A stretch of DNA of 64,000 bases from Limnoperna fortunei (taxonomy: Eukaryota > Mollusca > Bivalvia > Mytilida > Modiolidae): contig OX104122.1 of the NCBI GenBank assembly GCA_944474755.1, positions 12,410,641 through 12,474,640 on the forward strand, read 5' to 3'. The notes beneath the pieces are model-generated. The model was not told the DNA's origin. It did no database searches and saw only the letters and a list, made by a program, of their open reading frames with translations. The position numbers and the translations under genes are program-made. The first letter of the stretch is position 1, and every line of letters starts with the position of its first letter. Below are positions 51,001 to 58,117 of this stretch, one piece after another.

Positions 51001-53043
51001 TTTTATGTAGACTGGATTCATCTTGCAAGAAACTTATATATTTAATTGTATGAATTATTTTAACTTTTGGTGCAGTTTGTTTTTATCAGAATGTTAGTCT
51101 AGGTAAGGGTGCTACTCTGTCTGATCACACTTACTGATATGGTTTGCCTACTTAAATAACTGCAATCTAATTTCTTTTCAAAACTTGATGTGCCGAAAAC
51201 ATTGTAACAGCATTTTTTTACATTTCACAAATTTTAATTAATCTTTACATCAGATATCTTATTGAAATTGTGAATCTCAAGGAGGTAAGGGACACTTGCA
51301 CTGAAAATAATTTATCAGTGATTTATCTTCAAACTTGCAATTCAGTTTGTTTTGATATACAGTAGTCACAATTCAATCTTTCCTACTGCAGGTCGGGGTT
51401 TTCTCCGGGTACTCCAGCTTCATCCCCCAATAAAAACTGGATGCCATGATATAGCTGAAAAATTGCTGAAAGTGGCATTAAACAAACAAACAAAACTGTT
51501 TGGTCAACAATTTCTTGGATAGTGAAAATGTTCCAGACAAAATTATGTACATTGTATATATGTATAGGGTGTTTTAGACAGAACCACCTTCAGTGTAAAG
51601 AATTTCTTTCCTGCTTTCTGCTTATATTGAATTTGTTTTGCTACCACTTTGACTATTTGAACTACTATTTACTCGTTTTGATAAATGAACTATAAATTGT
51701 ATTAGGGCTGTTTGTTTTTATCCCTGTCCAGATCATATTTACTTGATGTAGATAGATATGATTTTTATTTTATCACCTTGTTGAATATCTTCAACCCACT
51801 TGCTGTTCAAAAGTGGAAAGAATTGTAATTTTTTTTCCTTTTCACATAATGTAATCAATCATTTTATCAGATATCTATTGAAATTGAATCTGAAGGGGCT
51901 TCAGGACACTAACAATGAAAATAATTTATCAATGAATGATCTTCAAACTTTCCAATTAGTTTGTTTTAAATACAAGTAATCACAACTCAGGCCTTTAACT
52001 TTCAAATTTTCTTAATTGGTCAACATTTTAGTGACATAAAAAACAATGGTCTACGAGATAAATATTTGTCTAAAGGGAAATAATTACTCAGACAGAATTA
52101 CCTTGAAAGTAAAAAAAATAATTTTCATTTTGACTTTAATAAATTGATATGATGAATAGGGGTATGTATGTTTTTAATTGGTGTTTTAAATTTAATGGGA
52201 TGAAGAGTAAATAATGACAGAAATTAATAGTCATTTTACCATAGATTTAATATTGTCACATTGCAGACAAAATAGCACATAGTATCCTGAATCCCCTTAA
52301 GCATACTAACAAAGCCATTTGGGGGGTGGGTATAGAGGGCTTTATTTTATTCAAATTTGCATGATAAAGGTTCCCAAATGGCCTCTTCAATACTATTCAC
52401 CTTTGCTGACAACACTGAAGTTGTATCATCCCCCAGCAAGGTATTTGAAGAGCTAACATCTAACTCTGAATTGTTATTAATGATGAGGAAAAGAAATGAA
52501 AATTATATAAATATGAAGAGTTTTAGTCATTCTTCTTTTCAAGCATTGCTTGATTGTATAAAGTGTAAAACAAAATGTAGATTAGAAGAATTCTATAGCA
52601 TTATTGATATTGCATGCTTCTTAATGTTAAAAGAAGTATTTTTAGAAAGTATTTTGCCAGAAATACCACTTGGTGAAGGAAAGAAATATTTGAAGGCATT
52701 GCACACTTTGTTGTTAAACCAGTACTTTAATATTGTTAAAAACATATTCCAGTCTTGTAGATTACCACAATTTTTAGTAACAGAAAAGTTTGACAAAAGT
52801 TATCATAAATGGAAAAAAAATTTTACTCAAGCTGCAAGATTCCACCAATGGTACGTTGTTAAATGCCAACCAAATTGTATTTGTGTTAAATGCACCCAAT
52901 TTCGCCATGAAAGAGGTGAACAATTTACAAATTGTGTATATAGTACACCTTATATGAATTCCTTCCCAAATACACCTATGGCAAGAATGAGAGAAACACG
53001 ACAGTTCTGCCCAAGTCACATAATTCATGGAAGATTTGGTTAA
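18000..53043 (+). CDS. 17-exon gene, ParB-like and BTB-like protein, 1083 aa (hand-built model)
   Basis: Exons: 18000-18093, 27557-27711, 28426-28559, 30042-30819, 32347-32601, 33203-33371, 33730-33819, 35480-35533, 39347-39403, 40507-40566, 41006-41098, 42608-42817, 44364-44456, 45135-45224, 45480-45575, 45828-45977, 52370-53043. All introns are GT-AG except GC-AG after exon 5. The reading frame stays open through all joins and the total is 3252 nt. Predicted parts: residues 1-215 unassigned, about 220-350 ParB/Srx-like with DGNH at 290-293, 390-860 basic and Ser/Thr-rich linker, 863-960 divergent BTB/POZ-like, then a Cys cluster at 1025-1048. ParB-fold proteins bind or cut DNA or NTP; BTB domains mediate dimerisation or cullin binding. 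A nuclear or regulatory role is inference only. The structure is seen directly; the domain names rest on motif resemblance read by eye. Missed exons in the 9.5-kb first intron cannot be excluded. Confidence 0.78.
18450..20755. mobile_element. possible DNA element with subterminal ATCCTAAGAC repeats (intron 1)
   Basis: The outer ends are weak inverted repeats (GTCAACGAAGGATGGTCTTAGGAT and the complement of ATCCTAGGACATCTTCGATTAC). Variants of TCCTAAGAC/GTCTTAGGA cluster at 18470-18590, 19290-19405 and 20615-20745. It is interrupted by the palindrome unit at 19417. Boundaries and class are uncertain. Confidence 0.35.
19417..19879. mobile_element. palindrome unit, copy 1
   Basis: A 162-bp near-perfect palindrome (19417-19578; centre GAGCGATAGCGAGGG) is followed by a 301-bp segment bounded by ATTCTAATA and TATTAGAAT. 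The same two-part unit recurs at 57502, so the parts move together. Confidence 0.7.
20824..21400 (-). repeat. possible LINE 3' end, minus strand
   Basis: An (AACAT)n run at 20826-20846 looks like a reversed LINE tail. Next to it is a 35-bp tandem pair (AACATAATACATGTAGATAT...) at about 20908-20980. A minus ORF (21097-21333) includes YDQARINFIHKINNSLLN, reminiscent of LINE ORF ends. Weak. Confidence 0.3.
21943..22389 (-). CDS. uncharacterised 148-codon minus ORF
   Basis: Inside intron 1 on the opposite strand, it reads MEEMLFMQQTLNYLRPEYL and DAPDLSGANLHIGVTCVNK before becoming low complexity. It has no recognised domain and no supporting splice partners. It may be a fossil of a mobile element ORF or chance. 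Confidence 0.2.
   Translation of the reverse strand: MTVCIPFCYNMEEMLFMQQTLNYLRPEYLVHAPIKSLVQTDIRYYLNTDAPDLSGANLHIGVTCVNKFLYNSVNVTGEEIQFRVEWSIFMAESLTFNINLILVCRSKMIKSQSFSRRICVKGEGGVCDLIFCYVLIQSYVLFYLYIDC
23840..25095 (+). mobile_element. Helentron-type element, family A, copy 2 (intron 1)
   Basis: It starts with the hairpin TAGCTCACCTGACCC / GGGTCATGTGAGCTA, then a GTCGTC microsatellite, then about six ~168-bp tandem units (CTTCTTCTCTGAAACCGGTT, ACTTACTAGCAATATTG, AAATGGCCGCCACCGCAGGA). It ends TCAGGTGAGCGATACAGG followed by the small hairpin GGCTCTTAAGAGCC. Confidence 0.75.
25096..25839. other. spacer between the two family A copies
   Basis: No gene. It holds a small GC-rich hairpin GGACCGGCTTAGTGCCGGCCC near 25174 and an inverted pair ATATGGAGATTTT / AAAATCTCCATAT (25409-25502). 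Confidence 0.5.
25840..27274 (+). mobile_element. Helentron-type element, family A, copy 3 (intron 1)
   Basis: Same ends and order as copy 2 and nearly identical to it, with one or two extra ~168-bp units. It ends 283 bp before exon 2. Confidence 0.75.
27557..27711 (+). CDS. exon 2, with a 16-residue tandem repeat
   Basis: The acceptor is TTCTTATTCAG and the donor GAG|GTAATT. It carries a 48-bp in-frame tandem duplication (27601-27648 and 27649-27696), each copy encoding KMVSQSDKII followed by a variable hexapeptide. It ends in phase 0, matching exon 3. Confidence 0.72.
28426..28559 (+). CDS. exon 3
   Basis: The acceptor is TTTGCTTTAAAG and the donor AACAG|GTATTA. It encodes about 44 residues starting VCLGRARLNLH and ending DFLVN, with no domain recognised. 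It ends in phase 2, and the next exon's first base completes the Arg codon. Confidence 0.72.
28598..29815 (+). mobile_element. decayed family A copy (intron 3)
   Basis: Degenerate ~168-bp units (AGGCTTCTTTAATTTATAACC, TGGCAATATTGTTTGAATGG) run to the family 3' end GATACACTGGTCCTTGAGAGCCTCTGG. About 500 bp at 29170-29675 with CAGGGG and repeated GGGCTT motifs looks like an inserted foreign segment. Confidence 0.55.
30042..30819 (+). CDS. exon 4, ParB/Srx-like region
   Basis: This exon encodes 259 residues in one open frame from the acceptor at 30040-30041 to the donor GGG|GTAAGC. The first third is acidic and Ser-rich (SESSTSDENS, DEDEES). Then come FMDIFDLKEPP, a two-strand stretch ending APTVVGVIDID, and VYIVDGNHSIQAQKIAY (DGNH at residues 290-293), followed by a TQEEALFLGISRNED helix. 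This order resembles the ParB N-terminal/sulfiredoxin fold, where a (D)GxHR-type motif precedes a helix containing Ala and is followed by a 'd..ea..l....N' segment. The usual Arg of the motif is replaced by Ser, so enzymatic activity is doubtful. It could instead be an unrelated alpha/beta domain. Confidence 0.75.
31697..31858 (-). repeat. SINE, truncated (intron 4)
   Basis: It carries the complement of the SINE 3' domain (ACGCCACTTTCAGCAATTTT, GGCGTCCAGTTTTTATTGGG) and part of the body (CCCCCGACCTGCAGTAGGA). The tRNA head is mostly lost. Confidence 0.7.
32347..32601 (+). CDS. exon 5, helical, GC donor
   Basis: The acceptor is TTTATTTGCCAG in phase 0. It encodes 85 residues (KSDMTGKNILKFLSTLL... 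to ENQNKKTTK), predicted largely helical. No GT donor keeps the frame; AAAG|GCAAGA matches the known GC-AG donor class and gives phase 0, exactly what exon 6 needs. Confidence 0.7.
33203..33371 (+). CDS. exon 6
   Basis: The acceptor is TTTTACTTTTAAG and the donor ATAATGA|GTAAGT. It encodes QRKDVTAAVHFLKNNTT through HSELKQLIM, a mixed helix/strand segment with no recognised family. It ends in phase 1 and starts the phase-1 series. Confidence 0.72.
33730..33819 (+). CDS. exon 7 (90 bp, phase 1-1)
   Basis: The acceptor is TTTTCCTACAG and the donor CCAGTA|GTAAGT. It encodes KNVDGKRVENMFSVQKD and FSYDDTPS: polar, Ser/Asp-rich, probably disordered. Confidence 0.7.
34665..34765 (+). repeat. SINE 3' fragment (intron 7)
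   Basis: Diverged GTCGCCACGATATAGCTGGAAAATTG and ACACCATTCAAGCAAACC match the SINE 3' domain and tail. Confidence 0.5.
35480..35533 (+). CDS. exon 8 (54 bp, phase 1-1)
   Basis: The acceptor is TTTCTCTTTTAG and the donor CAAT|GTGAGT. It encodes RKFFKEKQKDSAIDKQKQ, strongly charged. It is small and found only by its splice sites and phase. Confidence 0.6.
35686..35912. mobile_element. family D element, internally deleted, inverted
   Basis: TTAGGGCCCCGCCACTTA at the left and CACTGATATCTAGTT at the right are the two ends of the 11.7-kb element in the opposite orientation. It is half the length and abuts the SINE tail at 35912. Confidence 0.55.
35913..36890 (-). repeat. SINE split by a DNA transposon (intron 8)
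   Basis: The minus-strand SINE 3' domain (35913-36078) and tRNA-like head (36814-36890) are separated by the transposon at 36079-36813. The head shows ATCAATAATAGATGA and TTGAGCCATTCAGCTCGG. Confidence 0.65.
36079..36813. mobile_element. CAGGGATCG-type DNA transposon, copy 1
   Basis: The inverted ends are CAGGGATCGACATTAAC and GTTAATGTCGATCCCTG, with repeated inner ACTTGTCCG motifs. The perfect 5-bp flanking duplication is GAGTT (36074-36078 and 36814-36818). 735 bp, non-coding. The short duplication fits the hAT variants with 5-6-bp target sites. Confidence 0.78.
37845..38010 (-). repeat. SINE, truncated (intron 8)
   Basis: Minus-strand 3' domain (TTTTAACGCCACTTTCAGC, GGCGTCCAGTTTTTATTGGG) and body to AGATTGGAGTCGAGTAG. 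Confidence 0.7.
38884..39137 (+). repeat. SINE, near full length (intron 8)
   Basis: tRNA-like part with TATCAACACTGACGTTGCGG and a B-box-like GGGTGCAAGTC, then GGATTGCCAGTTTTCCTAC, the conserved 3' domain and a CAAACAAAC tail. Confidence 0.7.
39347..39403 (+). CDS. exon 9 (57 bp, phase 1-1)
   Basis: The acceptor is AAAATATTTTAG and the donor CAAAG|GTTTGT (weaker). It encodes YVKKCLKETVTHSTPLKIK. Confidence 0.55.
40101..40246. repeat. palindromic repeat (intron 9)
   Basis: The arms GGCATTGTCATGATACTTGA... and ...TCAAGATGTCATGGCAATGCC pair imperfectly. The centre is TTGATAATGCTCTTGCCTTTGG. Confidence 0.6.
40507..40566 (+). CDS. exon 10 (60 bp, phase 1-1)
   Basis: The acceptor is CCTTTTGTTTTAG and the donor ACAAAG|GTAATG. 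It encodes GPKRVYSFGSEEEYSPDKHK. The SPDKH motif recurs in exon 16. Confidence 0.65.
41006..41098 (+). CDS. exon 11 (93 bp, phase 1-1)
   Basis: The acceptor is TGTTAATTTTAG and the donor AAAGA|GTTAGT. It encodes VAGGSADFFRSSSCKKA and NTSDGTLDKLVK. Confidence 0.62.
41230..41409. repeat. palindromic repeat (intron 11)
   Basis: The outer arms AGTAACTTGTGTG / CACACAAGTTACT and inner GATGAAGGGCC / GGGTCCTTCAT pair. The centre is GCCTGAGCCAAAGGCAAGGGC. Confidence 0.6.
41540..42195 (+). mobile_element. Helentron-type element, family C (intron 11)
   Basis: It starts with the hairpin AGCCGAGTTGCAACAAAGTTGAAATCGGCT and a GGGCGG-rich microsatellite, then about 3.5 units of ~155 bp (GGTTTCCGGACCATAACTC, TTCTCAACCAATTTTATTG). 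The subterminal inverted repeat CAACTCGGCT lies at 42171-42180. Confidence 0.7.
42608..42817 (+). CDS. exon 12 (210 bp, phase 1-1)
   Basis: A T-rich tract ends in the acceptor TTTTTTTTTAG and the donor is CAAG|GTATAA. It encodes 70 residues (IFLRKIVNVRVFSR... DAWLCVLNTLNTLQ), more hydrophobic than its neighbours and perhaps a small folded module inside the linker. No family recognised. Confidence 0.68.
43503..43535. repeat. 14-bp-arm hairpin
   Basis: ATCAATGTGATATA and its perfect complement are separated by 5 bp. Confidence 0.5.
44364..44456 (+). CDS. exon 13 (93 bp, phase 1-1), likely duplicate of exon 14
   Basis: The acceptor is TTTATTTGCAG and the donor AATAGTG|GTAATT. It encodes EAKGTPSGTTVTVSQANKSK and then TYPVNEDKNNS. 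It shares GTAACTGTTTCACA and the spacing of several later residues with exon 14. Confidence 0.66.
44732..44998 (-). repeat. full-length tRNA-derived SINE with 15-bp target duplication (intron 13)
   Basis: Perfect flanking repeats GACTTACCATTTGAT lie at 44717-44731 and 44999-45013. Read on the minus strand: GGGGGCCTGGG, the A box in TGGCCGAGTGGTCAAGG (44971-44987), the B box GGGTTCGATTC (44913-44923), the body, the conserved 3' domain (CCAATAAAAACTGGACGCC, ATATAGCTGAAAAATTGC) and a CAAACAAACA tail. This is the youngest copy in the window. Confidence 0.85.
45135..45224 (+). CDS. exon 14 (90 bp, phase 1-1)
   Basis: The acceptor is TGTATTATACAG and the donor ATTAGTG|GTATGT. It encodes GPENSSCKCVTVSHPLK and then TTSFQVNKVNQIS. 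It aligns with exon 13 from VTVS to the donor. Confidence 0.66.
45480..45575 (+). CDS. exon 15 (96 bp, phase 1-1), perfect 27-bp tandem repeat
   Basis: The acceptor is TATAATTTCAG and the donor AAAAG|GTAAAC. A perfect 27-bp unit occurs twice (45503-45529, 45530-45556), encoding ALIPVAPRR twice, followed by SPRKTK, a basic stretch that could serve as a nuclear localisation signal. Confidence 0.68.
45828..45977 (+). CDS. exon 16 (150 bp, phase 1-1), acceptor uncertain
   Basis: With the acceptor AAAAGAG at 45827 the exon is 150 bp, phase 1-1, and joins exon 17 in frame. It encodes AIKGKNGNELCSPDKHFNY, then a Lys-rich run CKKKKKH and FRTRQRKI. The stronger-looking acceptor at 45815-45816 (exon start 45817) shifts the frame and reaches TGA at 45945-45947, giving a short alternative C terminus. 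The donor ATTG|GTGAAT is followed in frame by TAA, so a read-through end (IGE, stop at 45983-45985) is also possible. Confidence 0.5.
45957..47190. repeat. 615-bp tandem duplication, two copies (intron 16)
   Basis: Copies 45957-46571 and 46572-47190 both open with GGACAAGACAAAGAAAAATTG plus the following GTGAATAAAAATG, that is, the end of exon 16 and its donor. Small indels distinguish them. The second exon end is out of frame and has no usable upstream part. Confidence 0.75.
47213..47265. repeat. poly-C tracts
   Basis: Two C runs surround CAGACAACTGCCTCCAGGA, low complexity. Confidence 0.6.
47668..47900. mobile_element. Helentron-type element fragment, family E
   Basis: It starts with the hairpin ATACCCCGCAAACTAG / TTTGGGGGGTAT and a CTGT microsatellite, then one core unit (CCTAAACCGCTTGATGAAAT, TATGAAACTTAG). 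Confidence 0.5.
48110..49905. repeat. 527-bp tandem repeat array, ~3.4 units (intron 16)
   Basis: Units start at 48110, 48628, 49155 and 49682 with GATGCTGAATGCAGGAGA. The inner copies are nearly identical. The first is more diverged and lacks about 9 bp (near 48250) relative to the others. No ORF crosses a unit. Confidence 0.85.
49906..51378. other. no gene seen
   Basis: Two diverged segments share a CTCGACCCACA(A/G)A(A/G)CTGACAGC motif (near 50079 and 50560), suggesting an older repeat. The overlapping ORFs at 50371-50700 on both strands have no supporting structure. Confidence 0.4.
51380..51495 (+). repeat. SINE 3' fragment (intron 16)
   Basis: TTTCCTACTGCAGGTCGGGG, GGGTACTCCAGCTTCATCCC, the conserved 3' domain and a CAAACAAACAAA tail. 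Confidence 0.7.
52370..53043 (+). CDS. exon 17, BTB/POZ-like segment and Cys cluster, stop
   Basis: This terminal exon encodes 224 residues, opening in phase 1 (Gly-Ser-Gln-Met) and ending at TAA 53041-53043. SILFTFADNTEVVSSPSKVF, then INMKSFSHSSFQALLDCI, then FYSIIDIACFLMLKEVFLES follow the order of a BTB/POZ fold (strand, 'H+vL' helix, 'F..lL.fiY', 'll..A.fL....L'), with a further helix YFNIVKNIF like the start of a BACK segment. Then Cys at 1025, 1029, 1031, 1034 and 1048 (C-x3-C-x-C-x2-C) may bind zinc. The hallmark His/Asp of classical BTB is missing, so the call is tentative. The Met at 52378 could be an independent start. Confidence 0.72.
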
Positions 53044-53256
53044 CAAAGTAGAAGAGTTTAACTAAAAGAACATTCTCGTTGACTGCCAGTGTTTTTGTAC
53101 AGTAATGCCTTAATTTCTTTACTATTTTGATGCATCTTGTTAGCAATGTTGAAGTCATGTTTTAAAAGTAAAATGGTTAACAATAATATGTGGATTCTGA
53201 TTTTCTGAAAAAGAGTTTTTTGTATTCATTCAGCAATGCTAGATGATATTTTATTC

Positions 53257-53262
53257 AATAAA
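53257..53262 (+). terminator. AATAAA polyadenylation signal
   Basis: This is the first canonical hexamer after the stop, 214 bp downstream, in an AT-rich 3' UTR. Further hexamers occur near 53930, so alternative 3' ends are possible. Confidence 0.45.
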
Positions 53263-53299
53263 CAACAAGTAAAGGAATGATTTCTTTGAAAATGTAAAA

Positions 53300-54790
53300 A
53301 TTGCTAAGGGCTCTATTGGCTTCATTTCGTCACAGATTATATCTTTACTATAATGCAAAGTCAACCAGAATGTTCTTAACATTGGGCTCTCAAAGGTAAA
53401 TACATGTAATTGTACTTTTTTTAATTGATATATTTTATATTGATATATTTTTTAATTTTATGCTTCATATTGTTTTTATGCTTTATCTTCTGTATAGTCA
53501 AATACAATTTATATATAGACATCAAGTGAATATGATTTGGACAAGGTAGCACTCCCACCACTAAAACATTCTGATAAAAACTAAAGATAACCACCAAAAG
53601 TAAATTTAATAAAATATGAAGTTCCTATTTCTGAGTGTTAATACACAGATAACCTACAAAACAAACATGGAGGTAATAGGTACATTTTACAATCTTTATT
53701 GGACAATATTTCATGAATTTGAAAAGTTTAGAATGGGTTTGAGTTATTTTTTAAGGATTACAAAGTTTCTAAGTTAAATGACACATTTTGTTTATACTGA
53801 AATGAATTTAAAGTTCATTCAAGAAAGAAAACTTTTTAAAATGTCTGTACCTCTGATAATTATTTCATTATTTCAAATGCTTCCCTCAAAGGACTTTTGT
53901 AACCAGGTTTTGTTGAGTAACATATAGTGTAATAAAGAAATAAAACTTGACTTTAGAAATTTGTGTTATTTGTGTTATTTCATACAAAATACATTGTAAG
54001 AAGGAGGCTTCAGTCTTATAATCAGTGCAAGTAGTTTTCTTTCAAAATTGAAATTTGACATCATTTTGCATCAAACAACACGTCTGTCATATACTGCCTA
54101 TTGTGTTGATTGATTTAGTAGGAATGTAGCAATTAAGGTAATAATAAAATACCAAAACACCAATTAAATTGTTAAAACGGACCTTCCACAAATCATAGTC
54201 GAAGAAACTGGCAAACTTGAGAACCAACAACCAAAACTATAGCAACTAGAGTTATGTTCTTAACTTGGTACAGGCATCTCAAAAGACCAGGCCTTATGTG
54301 TGAGTTGGTATGTTGATGAAAATGATTGGGTATATACACCAGTATATAGGCAGTAATGTGTGTATCCAATGATCATTTATTCAAAATCACTATGTACTGA
54401 ATTCACACAGAGGATAAAATTTGTTGGCAGAATTAGACACCAAAAATGTCTTAACACCAATAACTACCGTTACCTATGTGCAGACATATGCAATCAAAAT
54501 TTGTATTTATAATATCTATTCATCCAAACTGTTCATTATGCATAAAATACCAAAATAGCTAACAAAAAACAACTGAACTCGTTTACGATTATACTATAAG
54601 AGGACAGTCGCATCATTCATAAACGTCATGTCATATTACTTATACGCTTGAGTCGTTCATTTTAATAAACTGGAAAGTATCTTTCATCTCTTCGTATTTC
54701 TATTTCCCGGAATTAGTTGGTGATGCCAAATGAATATAGTAAAACGTTATTTCATGTTAGTTAAAGGATCTCGTTTGCCATTCGTAATTG
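53300..54790. other. 3' flank, no gene seen
   Basis: AT-rich DNA after the gene, with a second AATAAAG cluster near 53931. No repeat boundary recognised. Confidence 0.45.
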
Positions 54791-54798
54791 GTATTAAT

Positions 54799-55015
54799 CA
54801 CGTGCCCTGTCAACACTGAGGTTGCGGGTTCAAGTCTTAATGCGGCAGTGTTTGCTCGACTCAATGATCAAGTTGACAGTTTATTTACCCAAGGTTGGAG
54901 GTTTTCTCTGGGTACACCAGCTTTCTCCGCCAATAAAAACTGGACGACATGATATAGCTGAAAATTGCAGAAGTTGGCGTTACACAATATTCAAACATGC
55001 ACACCAACAAGTCAC
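54799..55015 (+). repeat. SINE, 5' truncated
   Basis: It begins in the tRNA part (TGTCAACACTGAGGTTGCGG with B box GGGTTCAAGTC) and continues through the conserved 3' domain (CCAATAAAAACTGGACGACA). Confidence 0.7.
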
Positions 55016-55085
55016 GTTTGTTCTACAGTTTCCAGACTTCCGACAGAGTAGAAGTTAAATTCTTGGGTTGTGAGTTGGGACAATG

Positions 55086-55143
55086 ATAGTCCTAGAATCC
55101 TCTGCCGTCCAACGCTTTTGGACGGCAGAGGATTCTCGGACTA
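55086..55143. mobile_element. minimal palindromic MITE, TAGTCCGAG family
   Basis: A 58-bp near-perfect palindrome (AGAATCCTCTGCCGTCCAA / TTGGACGGCAGAGGATTCT). An 8-bp direct repeat GGACAATG flanks it (55078-55085 and 55144-55151). It is the outer part of the 12.3-kb MITE. Confidence 0.7.
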
Positions 55144-55159
55144 GGACAATGTGTTTTCG

Positions 55160-55310
55160 AAACCAATACTAGTTGTCAAGGATTGCTTTTACAGCTCCAA
55201 AGAATAAGGTTTTCGGCGGGTAATAATGCTTCCTCACCGAACAAAAACTGGAAGTCGTGATAGGACTGATAGCTGCCGAATTGCTGAAAGTAGCGTAAAC
55301 CTTCATACAA
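55160..55310 (+). repeat. decayed SINE fragment
   Basis: AAGGATTGCTTTTACAGC, AAAAACTGGAAGTCGTGAT and ATTGCTGAAAGTAGCGTAAA match the SINE body and 3' domain with many changes. Confidence 0.5.
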
Positions 55311-55451
55311 AATTTTACATCAGATGCATAGACATAAACAAATACAAATCACATTCGTTTTTAATGTGGAGAATTCGAGTACTCTATATAAATATAACGA
55401 TAACATCTTATTTTACGTAAAAAGATAGGTTTCATCACATCCTCACAAGTC

Positions 55452-55510
55452 AGGGTTTCGTGTTTTCGTGGACACGTGTGGACATAGAAACCCTGACTTT
55501 TGAGCTCGAT
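55452..55510. repeat. short palindrome
   Basis: CACAAGTCAGGGTTTC and GAAACCCTGACTTTTG form inverted arms around CGTGGACACGTGTGG. Confidence 0.5.
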
Positions 55511-57500
55511 GATGGTTTCATCACTGATTCAATCTATACGTAGAGTATAAATTTACGCAAACTATATCGTTCGATATATTCCAGCCAATCTGTGTATCTA
55601 GACAGATCGAGGGGGTAGATCTTTTCTGTTAATGTGTTTTTGGCATTTTGAATTGTATGTTAACTGTTTTTTTAACAACTGTTAACTCTTTCAGCCATAA
55701 GCTGTTATCTGTTTTCTTAAAAATTGACATTGTAATGATGAAAACCTTGTTTGCTGTTATATAGTCCTTCGATGAAATTTTGCTGTTATCTTTTTTTTCT
55801 ATTTTTTGAACTCGCTGTTTTTTGTTTTCTCATGTAAATTGCTATTATCGTCATTATTTTAAATTTACTGAAATTTGTTTTTTGGAAAAATCGTTTTCAT
55901 ATTTCACATATTTCATTTAAGACAGTTTTCTTGACGCATTGTTTAAAGACAAAAGATGTAATGTGCACACTTAAAATCACAAACTAATTATAAACTTACA
56001 TCATACAATAGAAATTATCACCACACTCCATTCAATATACAAAGAACCTGAACGTGATATGCCGACTAATTAAAAATAAATTTGATGAAAAATAATCAAA
56101 TATACATTTAATTGATCACTTTTTATGATTTCATAAAATATTAGTCAGGTACGAATTGACAATCCGTCGGGTAATTGACTCGGCGATGGGTACGAATTGA
56201 CCATATTTGTATCCCTCAAATATTGTAAATTTAAATGTTAATTCCTGCACGAAAATTTGATCAGCCGTACGAATTGTTTGGACAGTGTTTATTCGTACAT
56301 TTATAACCAAGATCAGAGAAATATAGCTACACGTCACTGCCAATATTATACATTTTTTTTTTAAATTTTATTTAATTTTAATTTTTTTTTATTGGGGGGG
56401 GGGGCGGGGCGTTGCGGCAAATTAAGGTTGATTACATCCAAACTGTAAGTAAATTAATTTGTTCTGAATTTAAATGCATACGTTAGATTTATAAAATTAA
56501 AATGTTACACACAAACACAAAACAAACAAACAACAAAACAACAACAAAAAACCAAACAAATACAGAAACACGCGTAGAGCTATGGCCACATTAAACGTCA
56601 TCAATTTCTGTGTAGCGGGAGATAAAAAGGCGCCGTTCGACATGAACCATTCGAAGTTTTCATATTCTAGATATTGATGCAACAGATAAACTGTAATATT
56701 TAAGTAAGTATTTAAAGTAGTAGTTAATGTTAACAAACACCCTGTTCAGCATTTTGATTAATTTACTTCAAAAGGGAATGCGACACAAAATTATGCAACA
56801 TTATTCAATCAAGGTTTGTTTCAATGTTTACATGGAGGTAGCACAGTAGTAAATGTTTTGGCTATAGTCGAAAACACTAACATTTCTGTGATTTGCATAC
56901 CTTTCTAACATTGATCAGCATTTACCTAGACTAGGAAATTAATAAACTTTCATTTACCATTTAAAAAATATATGCCATATATATATCCATGACCAATTCC
57001 TTTTTTCGCTAGTTAGAACATTTTGAGACGCTCCCACTTTTACATGCAATTTCTAATGCAGTGAATGTAAAAATACTACATTGTTTAAAAAATTACCAAA
57101 ATTTTATCTTGCAAGATCTGAGAAAAATTTTACCACTTTTTAAAACTTAATTGATGCAGGAGCTTACAGCTAAAAAATTGTACACATCTAACCACTATTT
57201 ACCAAATCAGAACACAATGAAGTATTCAGTACTGTACTTAATGTAGGGTACACAATCTGGTAACTTGTTACTGGTACACATTTACTACTGTTATGCCTTG
57301 ACGACTTTCCAATTTAAAAAACGCCACCTAGTGTCCACCTCCGGTACTAAAAACTGCGGCTAATGCCGCAGTTTGTCCTGTTGAAAACTTATTCAATGGA
57401 CAATTATCATGATAAATTTTAATGCTTTTTGTTAATTACAGGTGTCAAAATCTAATTGAAGATGTAATTAAAACCCCATGCTGTGTAAACATGTTTGTTT
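55511..57500. other. no gene seen
   Basis: AT-rich, with a G run at 56394-56403 and a perfect 10-bp hairpin AAACTGCGGC TAAT GCCGCAGTTT near 57350. Confidence 0.45.
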
Positions 57501-57501
57501 A

Positions 57502-57955
57502 AGAAATAATTCACGGAGGCTGTGGTTTATCATTGTTTTACCACGGGGTGACCATTTATGATGTATTATTTTATCCCGAGCGACAGCGAGGGATAAAATA
57601 ACGACATAAATGGTCATCCCGTGGTAAAGCAATGATAAATCACAGCCTCCGTGAATTATTTCTATTCTAATAAGACAATTAAAGTACATTTGTAATATTT
57701 TCGTACCTATCATTCCGCCATAAACTGGCTGTTCCGTCAATGTAACACACAATATATTGCAACGGATAATTATAGCGCGTGTCGCTATTTATTAGATTTA
57801 TACCTCATATGCAATAGCTTTCCGGTGGGAGTTACAGTTTTGTAATTGGAACAGCCATTTAAAACACGCCCTTCTAGCGCGTGTTGCTCATAGATAAATC
57901 ATTTTTTTACCACAGTTGTGGTCTCAAAGCCTTTGAAGCACGTCATATTAGAATA
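57502..57955. mobile_element. palindrome unit, copy 2
   Basis: It repeats 19417-19879 in the same orientation with few changes and one small internal deletion. Both the 162-bp palindrome and the adjoining ~300-bp segment are present. Confidence 0.72.
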
Positions 57956-58117
57956 ATTAATAAACCTTAATGTTTATTACCCCATTTACCTGATGATAAG
58001 GTAGAACCCCAGCTGTTTTATAGCTTGATTAAACAAGCTTACCAGTGACATATCTGTTCCAATATTCAAACTCACCTGTTGCCTATGGCTATAGTAACAT
58101 CTACTAACGAGGTTAAT

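Noticed and set aside
19398..57752. Shared minus ORF near 19.4 and 57.5 kb
   Set aside because: It reads through the palindrome unit present at both sites; not a gene family.
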